The position numbers and the translations under genes were made by a program. DNA of 64,000 nucleotides from Mucilaginibacter arboris. GTDB taxonomy: Bacteria > Bacteroidota > Bacteroidia > Sphingobacteriales > Sphingobacteriaceae. Of this stretch, positions 36,918 through 45,505 are shown piece after piece (the stretch's first letter is position 1; each line of letters starts with the position of its first letter). Location: assembly GCF_009754915.1 (NCBI RefSeq), contig NZ_WPIK01000005.1, positions 1 through 64,000 on the forward strand. Reading direction: 5' to 3'. The notes below the pieces were generated by a model. The model saw only the letters and a program-made list of their open reading frames with translations. It was not told the DNA's origin and made no database searches.

Positions 36918-37964
36918 GAATAATTTGCCCCATTTTTTACCGGTTACAAAAATGCGGTTGGTAGCGGCATCATAAGCAATACCGTTTAAAACATCATTTC
37001 CCGGATCTGTATTGGCTGGCCTTTGTTCCATCGGATAAATATTTTTCATATCTATCCGTTGCATTACAGCACCGGTTTTAGGGTTTATGGCCAGAATGGT
37101 ATCTTTGGTATAAACATTGGCATAAATTTTACCGTCGATGTATTCCAGTTCGTTCAGGTTATCGATCTGGCCTTTATCGTCATAAACATCAATGGAACCC
37201 GTTAAAGTGTATTTATTTTTATCCAGGAAATAAATTCGGTTAGAACCATCTGTATTTAAAATCCGTTTTCCATCAAAACATAATCCCCAGCCTTCACGAC
37301 CAACGGTGTAAGAAAAAGTGGAGAGCTGTTTAAAGGTTTTTGCATCATAAACAAAGCCTATTTGTTCTTTGTAAGTTAACTGGATAATTTTATCGCTTAT
37401 CATGGTGATGCCTTCGCCAAAATACAAGGGATTAAGTTTTACAGACTGTAACACCCTGCCTGTAGCTACGTCAACTTTTCTCAGGCTGGAATGGCCATAA
37501 TCGCCCCCACTTTCATAAAAAAAGCCGTTATGATATTCCAGTCCTTCAGTATAACAAGCCGTATCATGCGGAAATACTTTTTCTACCTGGTAAGTCAGTT
37601 CTTCCGGTGCTTTAGCCGCTAACAAAACAATGTTGGTACTTACCGGCGTACCGCTTTTTCCCTGGTAAACAGTTGCCGTTATTTGTTTGATGCCTAAAGG
37701 AAGTGTATCCGTTTTTAAGGTAAAAGCTGATAAATCTTTTTTAGCACCTAAACGATTGTTATCTAACTGATAAACCACCGAATCTACCTGGTAACCTTGC
37801 GGCGCATTGATTTGAAGCAGTACATCTTTTCCTGCAGAAACATTGCTGCCAGCTTCTAAATTGATGGATAAAGAAGCATTATCTTCCTGGTTATTGGTTT
37901 TGTTGCGGCAAGCGTACAAACTTAAAACGGTGCAAAAACTTAAAAGAATTATTTTTTTATTCAT
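36888..37964 (-). CDS. Glutaminyl-peptide cyclotransferase (beta-propeller type)
   Basis: 358 residues. Lipoprotein signal with lipobox LYAC (Cys 19), a short Ig-like region, then a five-bladed propeller of the plant-type QC family: PHDTACYTEGLEYHNGFFYESGG, YFGEGITMISDKIIQLTYKE, VGREGWGLCFDGK, LNELEYIDGKIYANVY. It would turn N-terminal Gln of exported proteins to pyroglutamate, protecting them; many Bacteroidota export proteins with Gln after the signal peptide. Confidence 0.9.
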   Translation of the reverse strand: MNKKIILLSFCTVLSLYACRNKTNNQEDNASLSINLEAGSNVSAGKDVLLQINAPQGYQVDSVVYQLDNNRLGAKKDLSAFTLKTDTLPLGIKQITATVYQGKSGTPVSTNIVLLAAKAPEELTYQVEKVFPHDTACYTEGLEYHNGFFYESGGDYGHSSLRKVDVATGRVLQSVKLNPLYFGEGITMISDKIIQLTYKEQIGFVYDAKTFKQLSTFSYTVGREGWGLCFDGKRILNTDGSNRIYFLDKNKYTLTGSIDVYDDKGQIDNLNELEYIDGKIYANVYTKDTILAINPKTGAVMQRIDMKNIYPMEQRPANTDPGNDVLNGIAYDAATNRIFVTGKKWGKLFQVKFMKKGV

Positions 37965-38025
37965 TGTTATATTTTATTCTAAATTATTCTGCGTTAATAA
38001 ACGCCAGAAAAGTAGTACGCTATGC

Positions 38026-38490
38026 TTCCCCTCTTGAGAGGGGTTAGGGGTGTGTTCTTCTCTTTATTTATCAACTTCATTAAAAGCTGCAATATAAGCT
38101 TCCAATGTTCTTAAAATGTTAAACATATCGGTTTTTACTTCGTACTCGGTAAAACGTAAAACATTTAGTTTATAATTTGTTAACTCTTGAGTTCTGTTTA
38201 AATCTTTATCTGTAATTTCTTCATGATATCTTCCGTCAATTTCAATTACCAGATTTAACTCCGCACAGTAAAAATCTACAATATAATTTAATAAAGGTTT
38301 TTGGCGATGAAAATCATATCCGTAAAACTGCTTTGCTTTTAATTCCTGCCAAAGCTTAATTTCTCCTGGTGTGCTGTTGTTGCGGAGGTCTCGGGAAAGT
38401 TGTTTTAGTTTTGGATTGTAGGGAATGATTTTTCTTGGCATAAATCAACTTTAAAAAAGGACACACCCCTAACCCCTCTCAAGAGGGGAA
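38026..38490. mobile_element. DUF559 cassette with perfect 30-bp terminal inverted repeats
   Basis: Left end TTCCCCTCTTGAGAGGGG plus TTAGGGGTGTGT (38026-38055), right end its exact reverse complement (38461-38490). Each end also holds a hairpin CCCCTCT-tg-AGAGGGG. Between them lies only the DUF559 gene. No clear target duplication was found at the borders. Confidence 0.6.
38064..38441 (-). CDS. DUF559 endonuclease-like protein
   Basis: 125 residues. DUF559 (Vsr-like PD-(D/E)xK fold) with KLWQELKAKQFYGYDFHRQKPLLNYIVDFYCAELNLVIEIDG: the D in VDFYC, the E in VIEIDG and the His in RYHEE match the family. Start ATG at 38441 is 20 bp inside the right inverted repeat. Such genes often travel as single-gene units; here the repeat ends support that. 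Enzyme activity is inferred from the fold. Confidence 0.88.
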   Translation of the reverse strand: MPRKIIPYNPKLKQLSRDLRNNSTPGEIKLWQELKAKQFYGYDFHRQKPLLNYIVDFYCAELNLVIEIDGRYHEEITDKDLNRTQELTNYKLNVLRFTEYEVKTDMFNILRTLEAYIAAFNEVDK

Positions 38491-38538
38491 ATCGCTCACA
38501 GATACAGCAAATTTAAATACTCCTGGTAATTTAATCAA

Positions 38539-38907
38539 TCAATAAGGGTCAGGCCAGAAAGCATTCTGAATATGGTTTAAACGGTAATTACCTTGCTTAT
38601 CAAACAAGATGGCAATAATATCAAAACGTGCTTCTCCGTTAAAATCCATCAGTTCTATAAATTCATCGGCTGCACTTACTAATAACGCTTGTTTTTCGGT
38701 ATCTACAAAATCTTCTGGTTCACCAAAAGCGTTGCCTGTCCGCGTTTTTACTTCTACAAAAATGATGGTTTTATGCTGATAAGCAATCAAATCAACTTCT
38801 GCCTTGCCGAAACGCCAGTTCTGATCCAAAATTTCATAACCCGCACTTTCCAGATATTGTTTGGCCAGCTCCTCGCCTTTTCGACCTAAGTTATTGTGTT
38901 CTGCCAT
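38539..38907 (-). CDS. UPF0102 family protein YraN
   Basis: 122 residues. PD-(D/E)xK-like fold: GRKGEELAKQYLESAGYEILDQNWRFGKAEVDLIAY then IIFVEVKTR. The family is widespread and its role is unsettled (Holliday-junction or RNA processing-related suggestions). The start overlaps the dnaG stop by one base, so both are on one transcript. Confidence 0.92.
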   Translation of the reverse strand: MAEHNNLGRKGEELAKQYLESAGYEILDQNWRFGKAEVDLIAYQHKTIIFVEVKTRTGNAFGEPEDFVDTEKQALLVSAADEFIELMDFNGEARFDIIAILFDKQGNYRLNHIQNAFWPDPY

Positions 38908-40820
38908 TATTTTAAAATAACAGAACCTAAAAAGTCGGAAATGTTTTTCTCTACTTTTTTCATGTGCTGATACTGGTTCAGCAAAATATCTACATCTGCT
39001 TCTTCGGTTGTTTTTTGAAGTTCCCGGCGGATACCTTCCAAAATCTGGTCAACTTTTCTCTTTTTAAGATGAAAAATGGCCCCCAGAATAGTAGCCTTCA
39101 TATTATCCTGTTCGCCTGCCACCAGGATTTTGTGCATTTCGTACCAGTTTTCGCTCAAACTATAAGGCGTAGAAACCATAGAAACAGCCAGATCAGCAAC
39201 GGAACGGTCAGGATGATGGATAAAAAAGGTCTCGTCTGGCAAGCGGCCATTTTCCAGTTCCTGCCGGTAAAGTTCAACCACATTCTTGCTTTCCGGGTTC
39301 TCAAATTCCACATCGCTTAATTCGGCAATCATAAACGGACCGATGTAAGTATTGGCAATGCCATCCCAATCGATCATTTTATTGCCATAAGTAATCAGCA
39401 ATCGCACAATTTCTTTTTCCTGCGTGTCTTCTGCGGATACTGTTTTTACCGGTATATTTTCGGTAACCGACGTTTCTGAAACCGGTTTGTAAGCTGGCTG
39501 GTCCTGCTTTTTTGATTTTGCCAGCCGCATTTTGTTCAGCTCGGTCAGCAGCGAACGCTCATCCATTTGCAGCAGCAAACTGCATTCCTTTACAAAAACA
39601 GAAGCTTTGATCGAATCCGGAATTTTTGCGATGCTTTCTACGATTTCCCGGATTACCTCTGCTTTTTTGATCGGATCATTTCCGGCATCTTTCAGCAGTG
39701 TGCTTGTTTTATAGAGGATAAAATCTTTTTGATGCTGATCGATATAGGTTTTAAAAGCAGCCGTTCCAACTTTCCGTACAAAAGAATCCGGATCATGCCC
39801 ATCCGGAAAAGTAACTACTTTTACGTTCAAACCTTCTTCCAAAATCAAATCCAAACCGCGTAATGCAGCTTTGATACCGGCCGCATCGCCATCATACAAA
39901 ATGGTAATGTTTTTGGTGGAACGGCCAATCAAGCGGATTTGCTCAACCGTTAACGACGTTCCGGAAGATGCTACCACGTTTTCAATTCCCGCCTGGTACA
40001 CAGAAATCACATCGGCATAACCTTCTACCAAATAACAATTATCGGTTTCGCGAATGGCTTTTTTAGCGAAGTATAAACCATAAAGGATGCTGGATTTATG
40101 GTAGATTTCTGATTCCGGCGAGTTGACATATTTTGGAACACTTTTGTCGTTCTTCAAAGTCCTTCCACCAAAACCAACTACACGGCCGGTAAAGCTGTGG
40201 ATCGGGAACATTACGCGGCCGCGGTAACGGTCGTACAAAGTTCCGTTATCACGTTTTACCGATAAACCGCTTTCCAATAAAAATTCCTGCTGATAATTCT
40301 GCTTGATGGCCGCCGTACTAAACGCATCCCAATTATCCGGAGAGTAACCTAATTCAAACTTGCGGATAATATCTTCCCGAAATCCCCGCTCTTTAAAATA
40401 ACTTAAACCGATGTTCTGGCCTTCGGCCGTTTCCAACAAACTCTCCTGAAAAAATTTGGCCGCAAAAGCAGAAACTACCATCAGGCTTTCGCGGCGGTTG
40501 TCTTCTTCTTTGTTTTCGGGCGTTTGCTGGTCTTCTTCTACCTCGATATTGTACTTTTTGGCGAGCCATTTCAGCGCTTCAGGATACGTGAATTTCTCGT
40601 GCTCCATCAAAAAAGTAACCGCAGAACCGCCAAGACCTGTAGAAAAATCCTTGAAAATACCTTTTACGGGAGAAACGGTGAAGGAAGGCGTTTTCTCATT
40701 GGCAAAAGGTGAAAGACCAACATAATTGGCACCACGTTTTTTCAACTGTACAAACTCGCCGATTACTTCGGCAATATCTGTTGCTTCAAAAATTTTATCT
40801 ATCGTGGCTTTCTTGATCAT
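38907..40820 (-). CDS. dnaG: DNA primase with a zinc-ligand-free CHC2 domain
   Basis: 637 residues from ATG at 40820. CHC2 domain (about 30-95), primase catalytic core with TOPRIM (about 255-345: VEGYADVIS, ILYDGDAAG), C-terminal helicase-binding region. The usual zinc ligands C-H-C-C are S37, A40, D58 and T61 in GLSPFANEKTPSF and FKDFSTG. It makes RNA primers for replication. TOPRIM acidic residues are intact, so it should be active without this zinc. Confidence 0.95.
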   Translation of the reverse strand: MIKKATIDKIFEATDIAEVIGEFVQLKKRGANYVGLSPFANEKTPSFTVSPVKGIFKDFSTGLGGSAVTFLMEHEKFTYPEALKWLAKKYNIEVEEDQQTPENKEEDNRRESLMVVSAFAAKFFQESLLETAEGQNIGLSYFKERGFREDIIRKFELGYSPDNWDAFSTAAIKQNYQQEFLLESGLSVKRDNGTLYDRYRGRVMFPIHSFTGRVVGFGGRTLKNDKSVPKYVNSPESEIYHKSSILYGLYFAKKAIRETDNCYLVEGYADVISVYQAGIENVVASSGTSLTVEQIRLIGRSTKNITILYDGDAAGIKAALRGLDLILEEGLNVKVVTFPDGHDPDSFVRKVGTAAFKTYIDQHQKDFILYKTSTLLKDAGNDPIKKAEVIREIVESIAKIPDSIKASVFVKECSLLLQMDERSLLTELNKMRLAKSKKQDQPAYKPVSETSVTENIPVKTVSAEDTQEKEIVRLLITYGNKMIDWDGIANTYIGPFMIAELSDVEFENPESKNVVELYRQELENGRLPDETFFIHHPDRSVADLAVSMVSTPYSLSENWYEMHKILVAGEQDNMKATILGAIFHLKKRKVDQILEGIRRELQKTTEEADVDILLNQYQHMKKVEKNISDFLGSVILK

Positions 40821-40826
40821 CAAAAA

Positions 40827-40834
40827 CAAAAATA
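40827..40834 (-). promoter_or_regulatory. dnaG -7 box TATTTTTG
   Basis: Exact TAnnTTTG on the minus strand, 6 nt before the dnaG ATG. No clear -33 element. Confidence 0.4.
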
Positions 40835-40889
40835 AGGTTTTGGTTTGATACGACATTCCGCAGAAGCCGTTTTACACCTTAAACTATTG

Positions 40890-40906
40890 ATGCTTCTTTT
40901 ATCACC
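40890..40906 (-). repeat. Dispersed motif copy between dnaG and asnS
   Basis: ATGCTTCTTTTATCACC, followed by TGTTTTTAGG. This gap is divergent, so here the motif is not a gene-end terminator. Confidence 0.8.
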
Positions 40907-40999
40907 TGTTTTTAGGGTTTTTCAAAACCTCGTTATCAAATTCTAAATTATTCTGTTTGAATTAATCGTATTTTCGCCGCTCAAAAAAAGTATTTTAAG

Positions 41000-42448
41000 A
41001 TGAGCCAACGAACAAAAATCAAGGCGCTTTTGCAAAGCGGGCAAACCGGATTTGAAACTACAGTAAAAGGCTGGGTGCGTACTTTCCGCAACAATCAGTT
41101 TATTGCTTTAAATGATGGCTCAACCAATAATAACCTGCAAATTGTTGTTGATTTTGAAAATACCGACCCGGCACTTTTAAAACGTTTGACAACCGGCGCA
41201 GCAATCAGCGTAACCGGACAAGTAGTTGCTTCGCTGGGAAAAGGACAAAAAGTAGAGGTAAAAGCAGCATCGATAGAAATCCTGGGCGATTCTGATCCGG
41301 AGAAATTTCCGCTTCAACCCAAAAAACACAGTCTGGAATTTCTGCGGGAAATTGCACATTTGCGTTTCCGTACCAATACTTTTGGCGCTGTTTTTAGGGT
41401 AAGGAATACGCTGGCTTTTGCCGTTCACCAGTTTTTTCAGGAACGCGGATTTGTTTACCTCAACACACCCATTATCACTGCTTCGGATGCGGAAGGTGCA
41501 GGCGAAACTTTCCACGTAACTAATTTCGATCTAAATAATATCCCCAAAACTGCTGAAGGAGAAGTTGATTACAAAGAAGATTTCTTCGGAAAAGCAACAA
41601 ATTTAACCGTTTCCGGCCAGCTGGAAGGCGAACTGGGCGCTATGGCTTTAAGCGATATTTATACTTTCGGGCCAACTTTTCGTGCTGAAAATTCTAATAC
41701 GACAAGACATTTAGCCGAGTTCTGGATGATCGAACCGGAAATGGCTTTTTATGATCTGGAAGATAATGCAAACCTGGCAGAAGAGTTGTTAAAATACGTG
41801 ATAAAAGAAGCATTGGAAAAAAATGCAGAAGACCTGGAATTTTTAGCACAGCGTTTGGCCGAAGAAGAAAAGCAGAAACCGCAGCAGGAACGCTCGGAAA
41901 TGACTTTGCTGGAAAAGCTGAAATTTTGTTTAGACAACGATTTTGAGCGCTTAACTTATACGGAAGCGATTGATATTTTGAAAAACTCTTCCCAAAATAA
42001 AAAGAAGAAATTTAATTATTTGATTGAAAGCTGGGGCGCAGATTTACAATCAGAGCACGAACGTTACCTGGTTGAAAAACACTTTAAAAAACCGGTGATC
42101 TTAACCGATTACCCGGCAGAAATTAAAGCTTTTTACATGCGCCAGAACGAGCCGGATGCTGAAGGAAGAAAAACAGTACGTGCAATGGATATTTTATTCC
42201 CGGGAATTGGCGAAATGGTTGGCGGCTCGCAACGTGAAGAACGTTTGGATAAACTGGAGCAGCGCATGGACGAAATGGGCATTCCAAAAGAAGAATTAGA
42301 TTGGTATTTGGATACACGCAGGTTTGGTACTTGTCCGCACGCCGGTTTTGGTTTAGGTTTTGAACGATTGGTTCAATTTGTTACTGGTATGGGAAATATT
42401 CGTGATGTAATTCCTTTCCCTCGTTTTCCAAAAAATGCGGAGTTTTAA
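41000..42448 (+). CDS. asnS: Asparaginyl-tRNA synthetase
   Basis: 482 residues. OB-fold anticodon domain (about 15-120: [19 protein letters not shown]), then the class II core: [24 protein letters not shown] (motif 2), and [27 protein letters not shown] (motif 3). Charges tRNA-Asn with Asn. A roughly 75-residue insert rich in Glu/Lys ([21 protein letters not shown]) is typical of the Bacteroidota/Firmicutes form. The motif match at 41802 encodes Ile-Lys-Glu-Ala and is likely chance. Confidence 0.97.
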   Translation: MSQRTKIKALLQSGQTGFETTVKGWVRTFRNNQFIALNDGSTNNNLQIVVDFENTDPALLKRLTTGAAISVTGQVVASLGKGQKVEVKAASIEILGDSDPEKFPLQPKKHSLEFLREIAHLRFRTNTFGAVFRVRNTLAFAVHQFFQERGFVYLNTPIITASDAEGAGETFHVTNFDLNNIPKTAEGEVDYKEDFFGKATNLTVSGQLEGELGAMALSDIYTFGPTFRAENSNTTRHLAEFWMIEPEMAFYDLEDNANLAEELLKYVIKEALEKNAEDLEFLAQRLAEEEKQKPQQERSEMTLLEKLKFCLDNDFERLTYTEAIDILKNSSQNKKKKFNYLIESWGADLQSEHERYLVEKHFKKPVILTDYPAEIKAFYMRQNEPDAEGRKTVRAMDILFPGIGEMVGGSQREERLDKLEQRMDEMGIPKEELDWYLDTRRFGTCPHAGFGLGFERLVQFVTGMGNIRDVIPFPRFPKNAEF

Positions 42449-42497
42449 GGAAGGCGAAAGGTAAAGGGTTGAAAGGTTAAAGGCAGAAAAAATAAAA

Positions 42498-43022
42498 ATG
42501 AACCCAGAAATCACCATCCAAAAAGTACAACCAGAAGAAGCGGCACAATTCGCAAAGTTTAGTGCTGATCTGTTTTCTGAAACTTTTGCGGAGTTCAACG
42601 ATCCGAAGGATATGGAAAATTATCTTGCCGAGGCTTTCAACATAAATAAAATCGAGGAGGAATTAACTAACCCGCACACATACTGTTTTTATGCCAGTAA
42701 AAACAGTATGCCTATTGGCGGTATCAAATTCATTGTTGATACTGCCGATGCTTCTTTTACCGGTATAAAATCAGCAGAAATTTCAAGACTGTATGTTGCA
42801 AAAGCTTATCATAACCAAAAAATTGGTGCAATGTTAATGCAGTATGCAATTGATTGGGCTTTGCAAAATAAGACTGAAAAATTATGGCTGGGCGTTTGGG
42901 AAAAGAACCAGAAAGCAATTGATTTTTATCTGCAATGGGGATTTACAAAAACAGGAATTGTGGATTTTAAACTTGGAAATGATTTGCAGCAAGATTGGCT
43001 GATGGAAAAACAGTTGCGCTAA
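42498..43022 (+). CDS. GNAT-family N-acetyltransferase
   Basis: 174 residues. Acetyl-CoA site RLYVAKAYHNQKIGAMLMQYAIDWAL (Q/R-x-x-G-x-A/G at about 105-112) and the WLGVWEKNQKAIDFYLQWGF strand typical of GNAT. Substrate unknown. The coding sequence contains an ACAG-form palindrome (42680-42709) and a GAAG motif (42748-42759) within 80 bp, in frames unrelated to Lys-Glu-Ala. Confidence 0.88.
   Translation: MNPEITIQKVQPEEAAQFAKFSADLFSETFAEFNDPKDMENYLAEAFNINKIEEELTNPHTYCFYASKNSMPIGGIKFIVDTADASFTGIKSAEISRLYVAKAYHNQKIGAMLMQYAIDWALQNKTEKLWLGVWEKNQKAIDFYLQWGFTKTGIVDFKLGNDLQQDWLMEKQLR
42680..42763. repeat. Motif palindrome and single copy inside the GNAT gene
   Basis: ATACTGTTTTTA (42680-42691) and TAAAAACAGTAT (42698-42709) are exact inverted arms with a 6-nt centre. 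ATGCTTCTTTTACCGG (42748-42763) follows 38 bp later. Confidence 0.7.
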
Positions 43023-43026
43023 TTTT

Positions 43027-43971
43027 TTACTTTTCTTCCTGATAATCTTTATGCAATACTAAAAAGCTGGCGCGTTCTTCTTTGTGAAAAGGAACATCCC
43101 AGTTTCCCTGATAGCTTATTTTTGTTGGCAATAGTTCGCCATCAAAACGGTTTAGTTCGATATCCATTTGTACATTAAAATCCATTACAAAGTTTTTAAA
43201 TTTCATATCCACATATCTTCCTAAAATCTGAAAATTACGCCGGTCAAAAATTGTGGTTAATTCTTTGATCATCACGTCGTCTTTTTGCCCATCAAGTAAA
43301 TCAGGACGCTGGATAACCTTAAAACGATAAACCGGAATTGAATCCAGATAAGTTCCCCTGGCAAATTCATAACGATACAAGTTCTTCATATCCGGAGAAA
43401 AAATCTCTGTTTTTTTGCTGATAAAAGGAATACCGCTGATTGGCCGTCCCGGACTAAAAATCAAAGTTTTTAATTTGTCTTTGTACGATTCATTTTTCCC
43501 GCCGGCATTAGGCGAACCTCCGCCTTTTACAAAATCAGAATTGTACGCATTCATAAAAATGTAATCGAACATTTCTACGGTATATAATTCATATTTTCCG
43601 TTATGCTTGTAAACCTGTCCACTGTCAAGCCTGGCTAAATATTGAATCTTGTGCTTTCCGGATACATTGCTATGGCTTAGTTTCCGGTAAATCTTACCTT
43701 CTACCTTATCGTTTTTGTTATAAGTATAAACCCTGTTTTCTGCGGTAAAAGCATATTTTTTCATGTTGCGGAAAGCTTCATAAAAGCTGGTATCGCGCAG
43801 GATCTGGTCAATAAAATCCTGTACATACAAGCCGCCTCTCGCACGAACGGTTGCAACTGCTGTATCTACTACAATTGTTTTTACGGTATCCGGGTTAAAT
43901 CTTTTAATCTCTTGAGAAAAAGCGCAGGAGAACGAAACCAGTAGCAGGAACAGCGCGGCGGCTTTTTTCAT
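43027..43971 (-). CDS. Secreted protein of unknown function
   Basis: 314 residues. Signal peptide ending CAFSQ. The middle is basic and rich in Tyr/Asn; the C-terminal 90 residues repeat beta-like elements (FQILGRYVDMKFKNFVMDFNVQMDIELNRFDGELLPTKISYQGNW), reminiscent of Bacteroidota proteins with carboxypeptidase-regulatory or outer-membrane domains, but no family is recognised. A strong promoter lies upstream. Confidence 0.7.
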   Translation of the reverse strand: MKKAAALFLLLVSFSCAFSQEIKRFNPDTVKTIVVDTAVATVRARGGLYVQDFIDQILRDTSFYEAFRNMKKYAFTAENRVYTYNKNDKVEGKIYRKLSHSNVSGKHKIQYLARLDSGQVYKHNGKYELYTVEMFDYIFMNAYNSDFVKGGGSPNAGGKNESYKDKLKTLIFSPGRPISGIPFISKKTEIFSPDMKNLYRYEFARGTYLDSIPVYRFKVIQRPDLLDGQKDDVMIKELTTIFDRRNFQILGRYVDMKFKNFVMDFNVQMDIELNRFDGELLPTKISYQGNWDVPFHKEERASFLVLHKDYQEEK

Positions 43972-43987
43972 AACTTAATTATTACGG

Positions 43988-44018
43988 CAAAAGTAAAGGA
44001 TTAAAACACAGCAGCAAA
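43988..44018 (-). promoter_or_regulatory. Strong Bacteroidota promoter for the secreted protein
   Basis: Minus strand: TTTG (44015-44018), 19-nt spacer, TACTTTTG (43988-43995). Both boxes match consensus exactly. 16 nt lie between the -7 box and ATG 43971. Confidence 0.65.
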
Positions 44019-44032
44019 ACCAGCGGAATTAT

Positions 44033-44104
44033 CAAAACGGATATAAATTGAAATGCAAAGGCAACTTTAACCAGTACCGTACGCAAAAACGGATATAAAA
44101 ATTG
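44033..44104 (+). repeat. Direct repeat of CGGATATAAA with A-tracts
   Basis: CAAAACGGATATAAATTG (44033-44050) and CAAAAACGGATATAAAAATTG (44084-44104), 51 bp apart, between the divergent secreted-protein genes. It could be a tandem operator. Confidence 0.45.
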
Positions 44105-44204
44105 CGTAAAAACACCTGTACAATTACAGTTTTATTACGATTAAAACAGCTCTCTTGATTGTAGAAATTTACACTCATAATCCACAAGGATTAACAGTGT
44201 AATT

Positions 44205-44522
44205 ATGAAAAAAATATTATTTATCGTCCTGTTAAGTGCAGGAACAGTTGTACACGCACAACAACAAACAAAAGTTAATAACCCAATTAAAGGATGTTGG
44301 GTTGTAGAAAACAATGTTAGATCTCCGAAAAAACAAGTGGTTAAATTTTATAACGCCAATCTACAGTTGATCTACCAGGAAGATTATGACAGGAAAGTTT
44401 TAAACTATTCCAGGAAACACGTCCGGAAAATGCTTGACCGTGCTTTGCTTACTGTTTTAAATAGCCAGAACAGCTTTGACAAAACTGCCTCAATGGCAAA
44501 CATCATCAGGCATCGTCATTAA
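44205..44522 (+). CDS. Small secreted basic protein
   Basis: 105 residues. Signal peptide ending VVHAQ, then a basic domain (KGCWVVENNVRSPKKQVVKFYNANLQLIYQEDYDRKV) seen in short Bacteroidota exported proteins of unknown role. One Cys. C-terminus IIRHRH. No partner gene is obvious. Confidence 0.65.
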   Translation: MKKILFIVLLSAGTVVHAQQQTKVNNPIKGCWVVENNVRSPKKQVVKFYNANLQLIYQEDYDRKVLNYSRKHVRKMLDRALLTVLNSQNSFDKTASMANIIRHRH

Positions 44523-44938
44523 ACCACCCTAATTTTTTACCCTGTTAAATAATCATTTTTTGTCTTCCGATATCGATAATCTGATGAACATTTTATATGT
44601 TTTGGACCATGTAAAACTTTACATCGACGTCATGCTGTCGGTACGCTTTTTGAACTTTTTAAGAAGGCTTGCCCGTTTACTGATCACGTAAAAACACGGT
44701 ATGCTATTTACAACCTATTTTTATCAACTTTTTATTTGAATAAAAGCCAGAAAACATCTGCTTTTAAAAAGATGGACGGCACTTTCTTTTATACAAAACG
44801 CCGCAATACTTACCTTTTTATTTACCGTAATAACACGTTTCTAAAACAAGCTTTTTAACGGTTTCCCACCTTTACAAGTTGGAATAAATTTGATAAGAAT
44901 AACAATCCAATTATCAATTTATTTAAAATCCAATTATC
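44523..44938. other. 416-bp gene-free stretch with a palindrome
   Basis: No convincing ORF. It holds a 16-bp palindrome ATGTAAA-ac-TTTACAT (44609-44624), which could be a regulator site, and the promoter of the next gene (44862-44892). A weak, altered motif-like word (GTAAAAACACGGTATGC) is at about 44688. Nothing else is seen. Confidence 0.5.
44862..44892 (+). promoter_or_regulatory. Promoter of the NTF2-like gene
   Basis: TTTC (44862-44865), 19-nt spacer, TAAATTTG (44885-44892). Exact -7 box; one mismatch in the -33 box. Leader about 42 nt. Confidence 0.5.
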
Positions 44939-45370
44939 ATGAAAACCATTAAAATTTTCTCACTTACTTTAAGCTTGCTTTTTTTATTAACAAATGTTAA
45001 AGCAGGCAAACCTCATCCTCATGCCATGTATTCTGTGAAGTTTTCCATCACTGCATTTATTGATGCGGATACCCGCGGCATTTGCGATGGCCTTACAGAT
45101 ATTATTGCCGATAATGCAAAGTTTAGTATAATTCGTGGCGATGACATGTGGAGTTTTAACAAAAAACAGCTTGTTGATCACATGGAAAGCATGAGCGGCA
45201 TAAAGCAAAATTGCACAACAAGTTGGAATATTGTAGAATCTTTTAACAGCTATGTTTTGATAAAAGTAAAAATGAAATATCCAACATTTTCACGTTATAA
45301 TTATGTGACGATGAATGAATGCAGCGACGGATGGAAAATCACAAACATATCAAGTATTTTTATCCAGTGA
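44939..45370 (+). CDS. Secreted NTF2-like (putative lumazine-binding type) protein
   Basis: 143 residues. Signal peptide ending NVKAG. The rest follows the NTF2-like cone: helix with DADTRGICDGLTDIIADNAKFSIIRGDDMWSFNKKQLVDHMES, then strands SWNIVESFNSYVLIKVKMKYP and YVTMNECSDGWKITNISSIF. Ligand unknown. Ends at a strong terminator. Confidence 0.75.
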   Translation: MKTIKIFSLTLSLLFLLTNVKAGKPHPHAMYSVKFSITAFIDADTRGICDGLTDIIADNAKFSIIRGDDMWSFNKKQLVDHMESMSGIKQNCTTSWNIVESFNSYVLIKVKMKYPTFSRYNYVTMNECSDGWKITNISSIFIQ

Positions 45371-45394
45371 AACAACTTTTGCCATTTCGGCCCC

Positions 45395-45452
45395 AGGGAG
45401 AAATCTTCATCAAGAAAGATTAACTTGTAAAGATCAAAGAAGATTTCTCCCT
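45395..45452 (+). terminator. Terminator after the NTF2-like gene
   Basis: AGGGAGAAATCTTC (45395-45408) and GAAGATTTCTCCCT (45439-45452), a perfect 14-bp stem with a 30-nt loop, followed by TCACTTTTAATT. It shares nothing with the dispersed motif. Confidence 0.65.
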
Positions 45453-45489
45453 TCACTTTTAATTAACAATCACAACAATTTTATACTTG

Positions 45490-45501
45490 TAAAAGAAGCA
45501 T
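45490..45501 (+). repeat. Dispersed 12-bp motif copy
   Basis: TAAAAGAAGCAT, 5 bp from the end of the M20 gene, in a convergent gap that already has another terminator. Confidence 0.75.
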
Positions 45502-45505
45502 CGGT

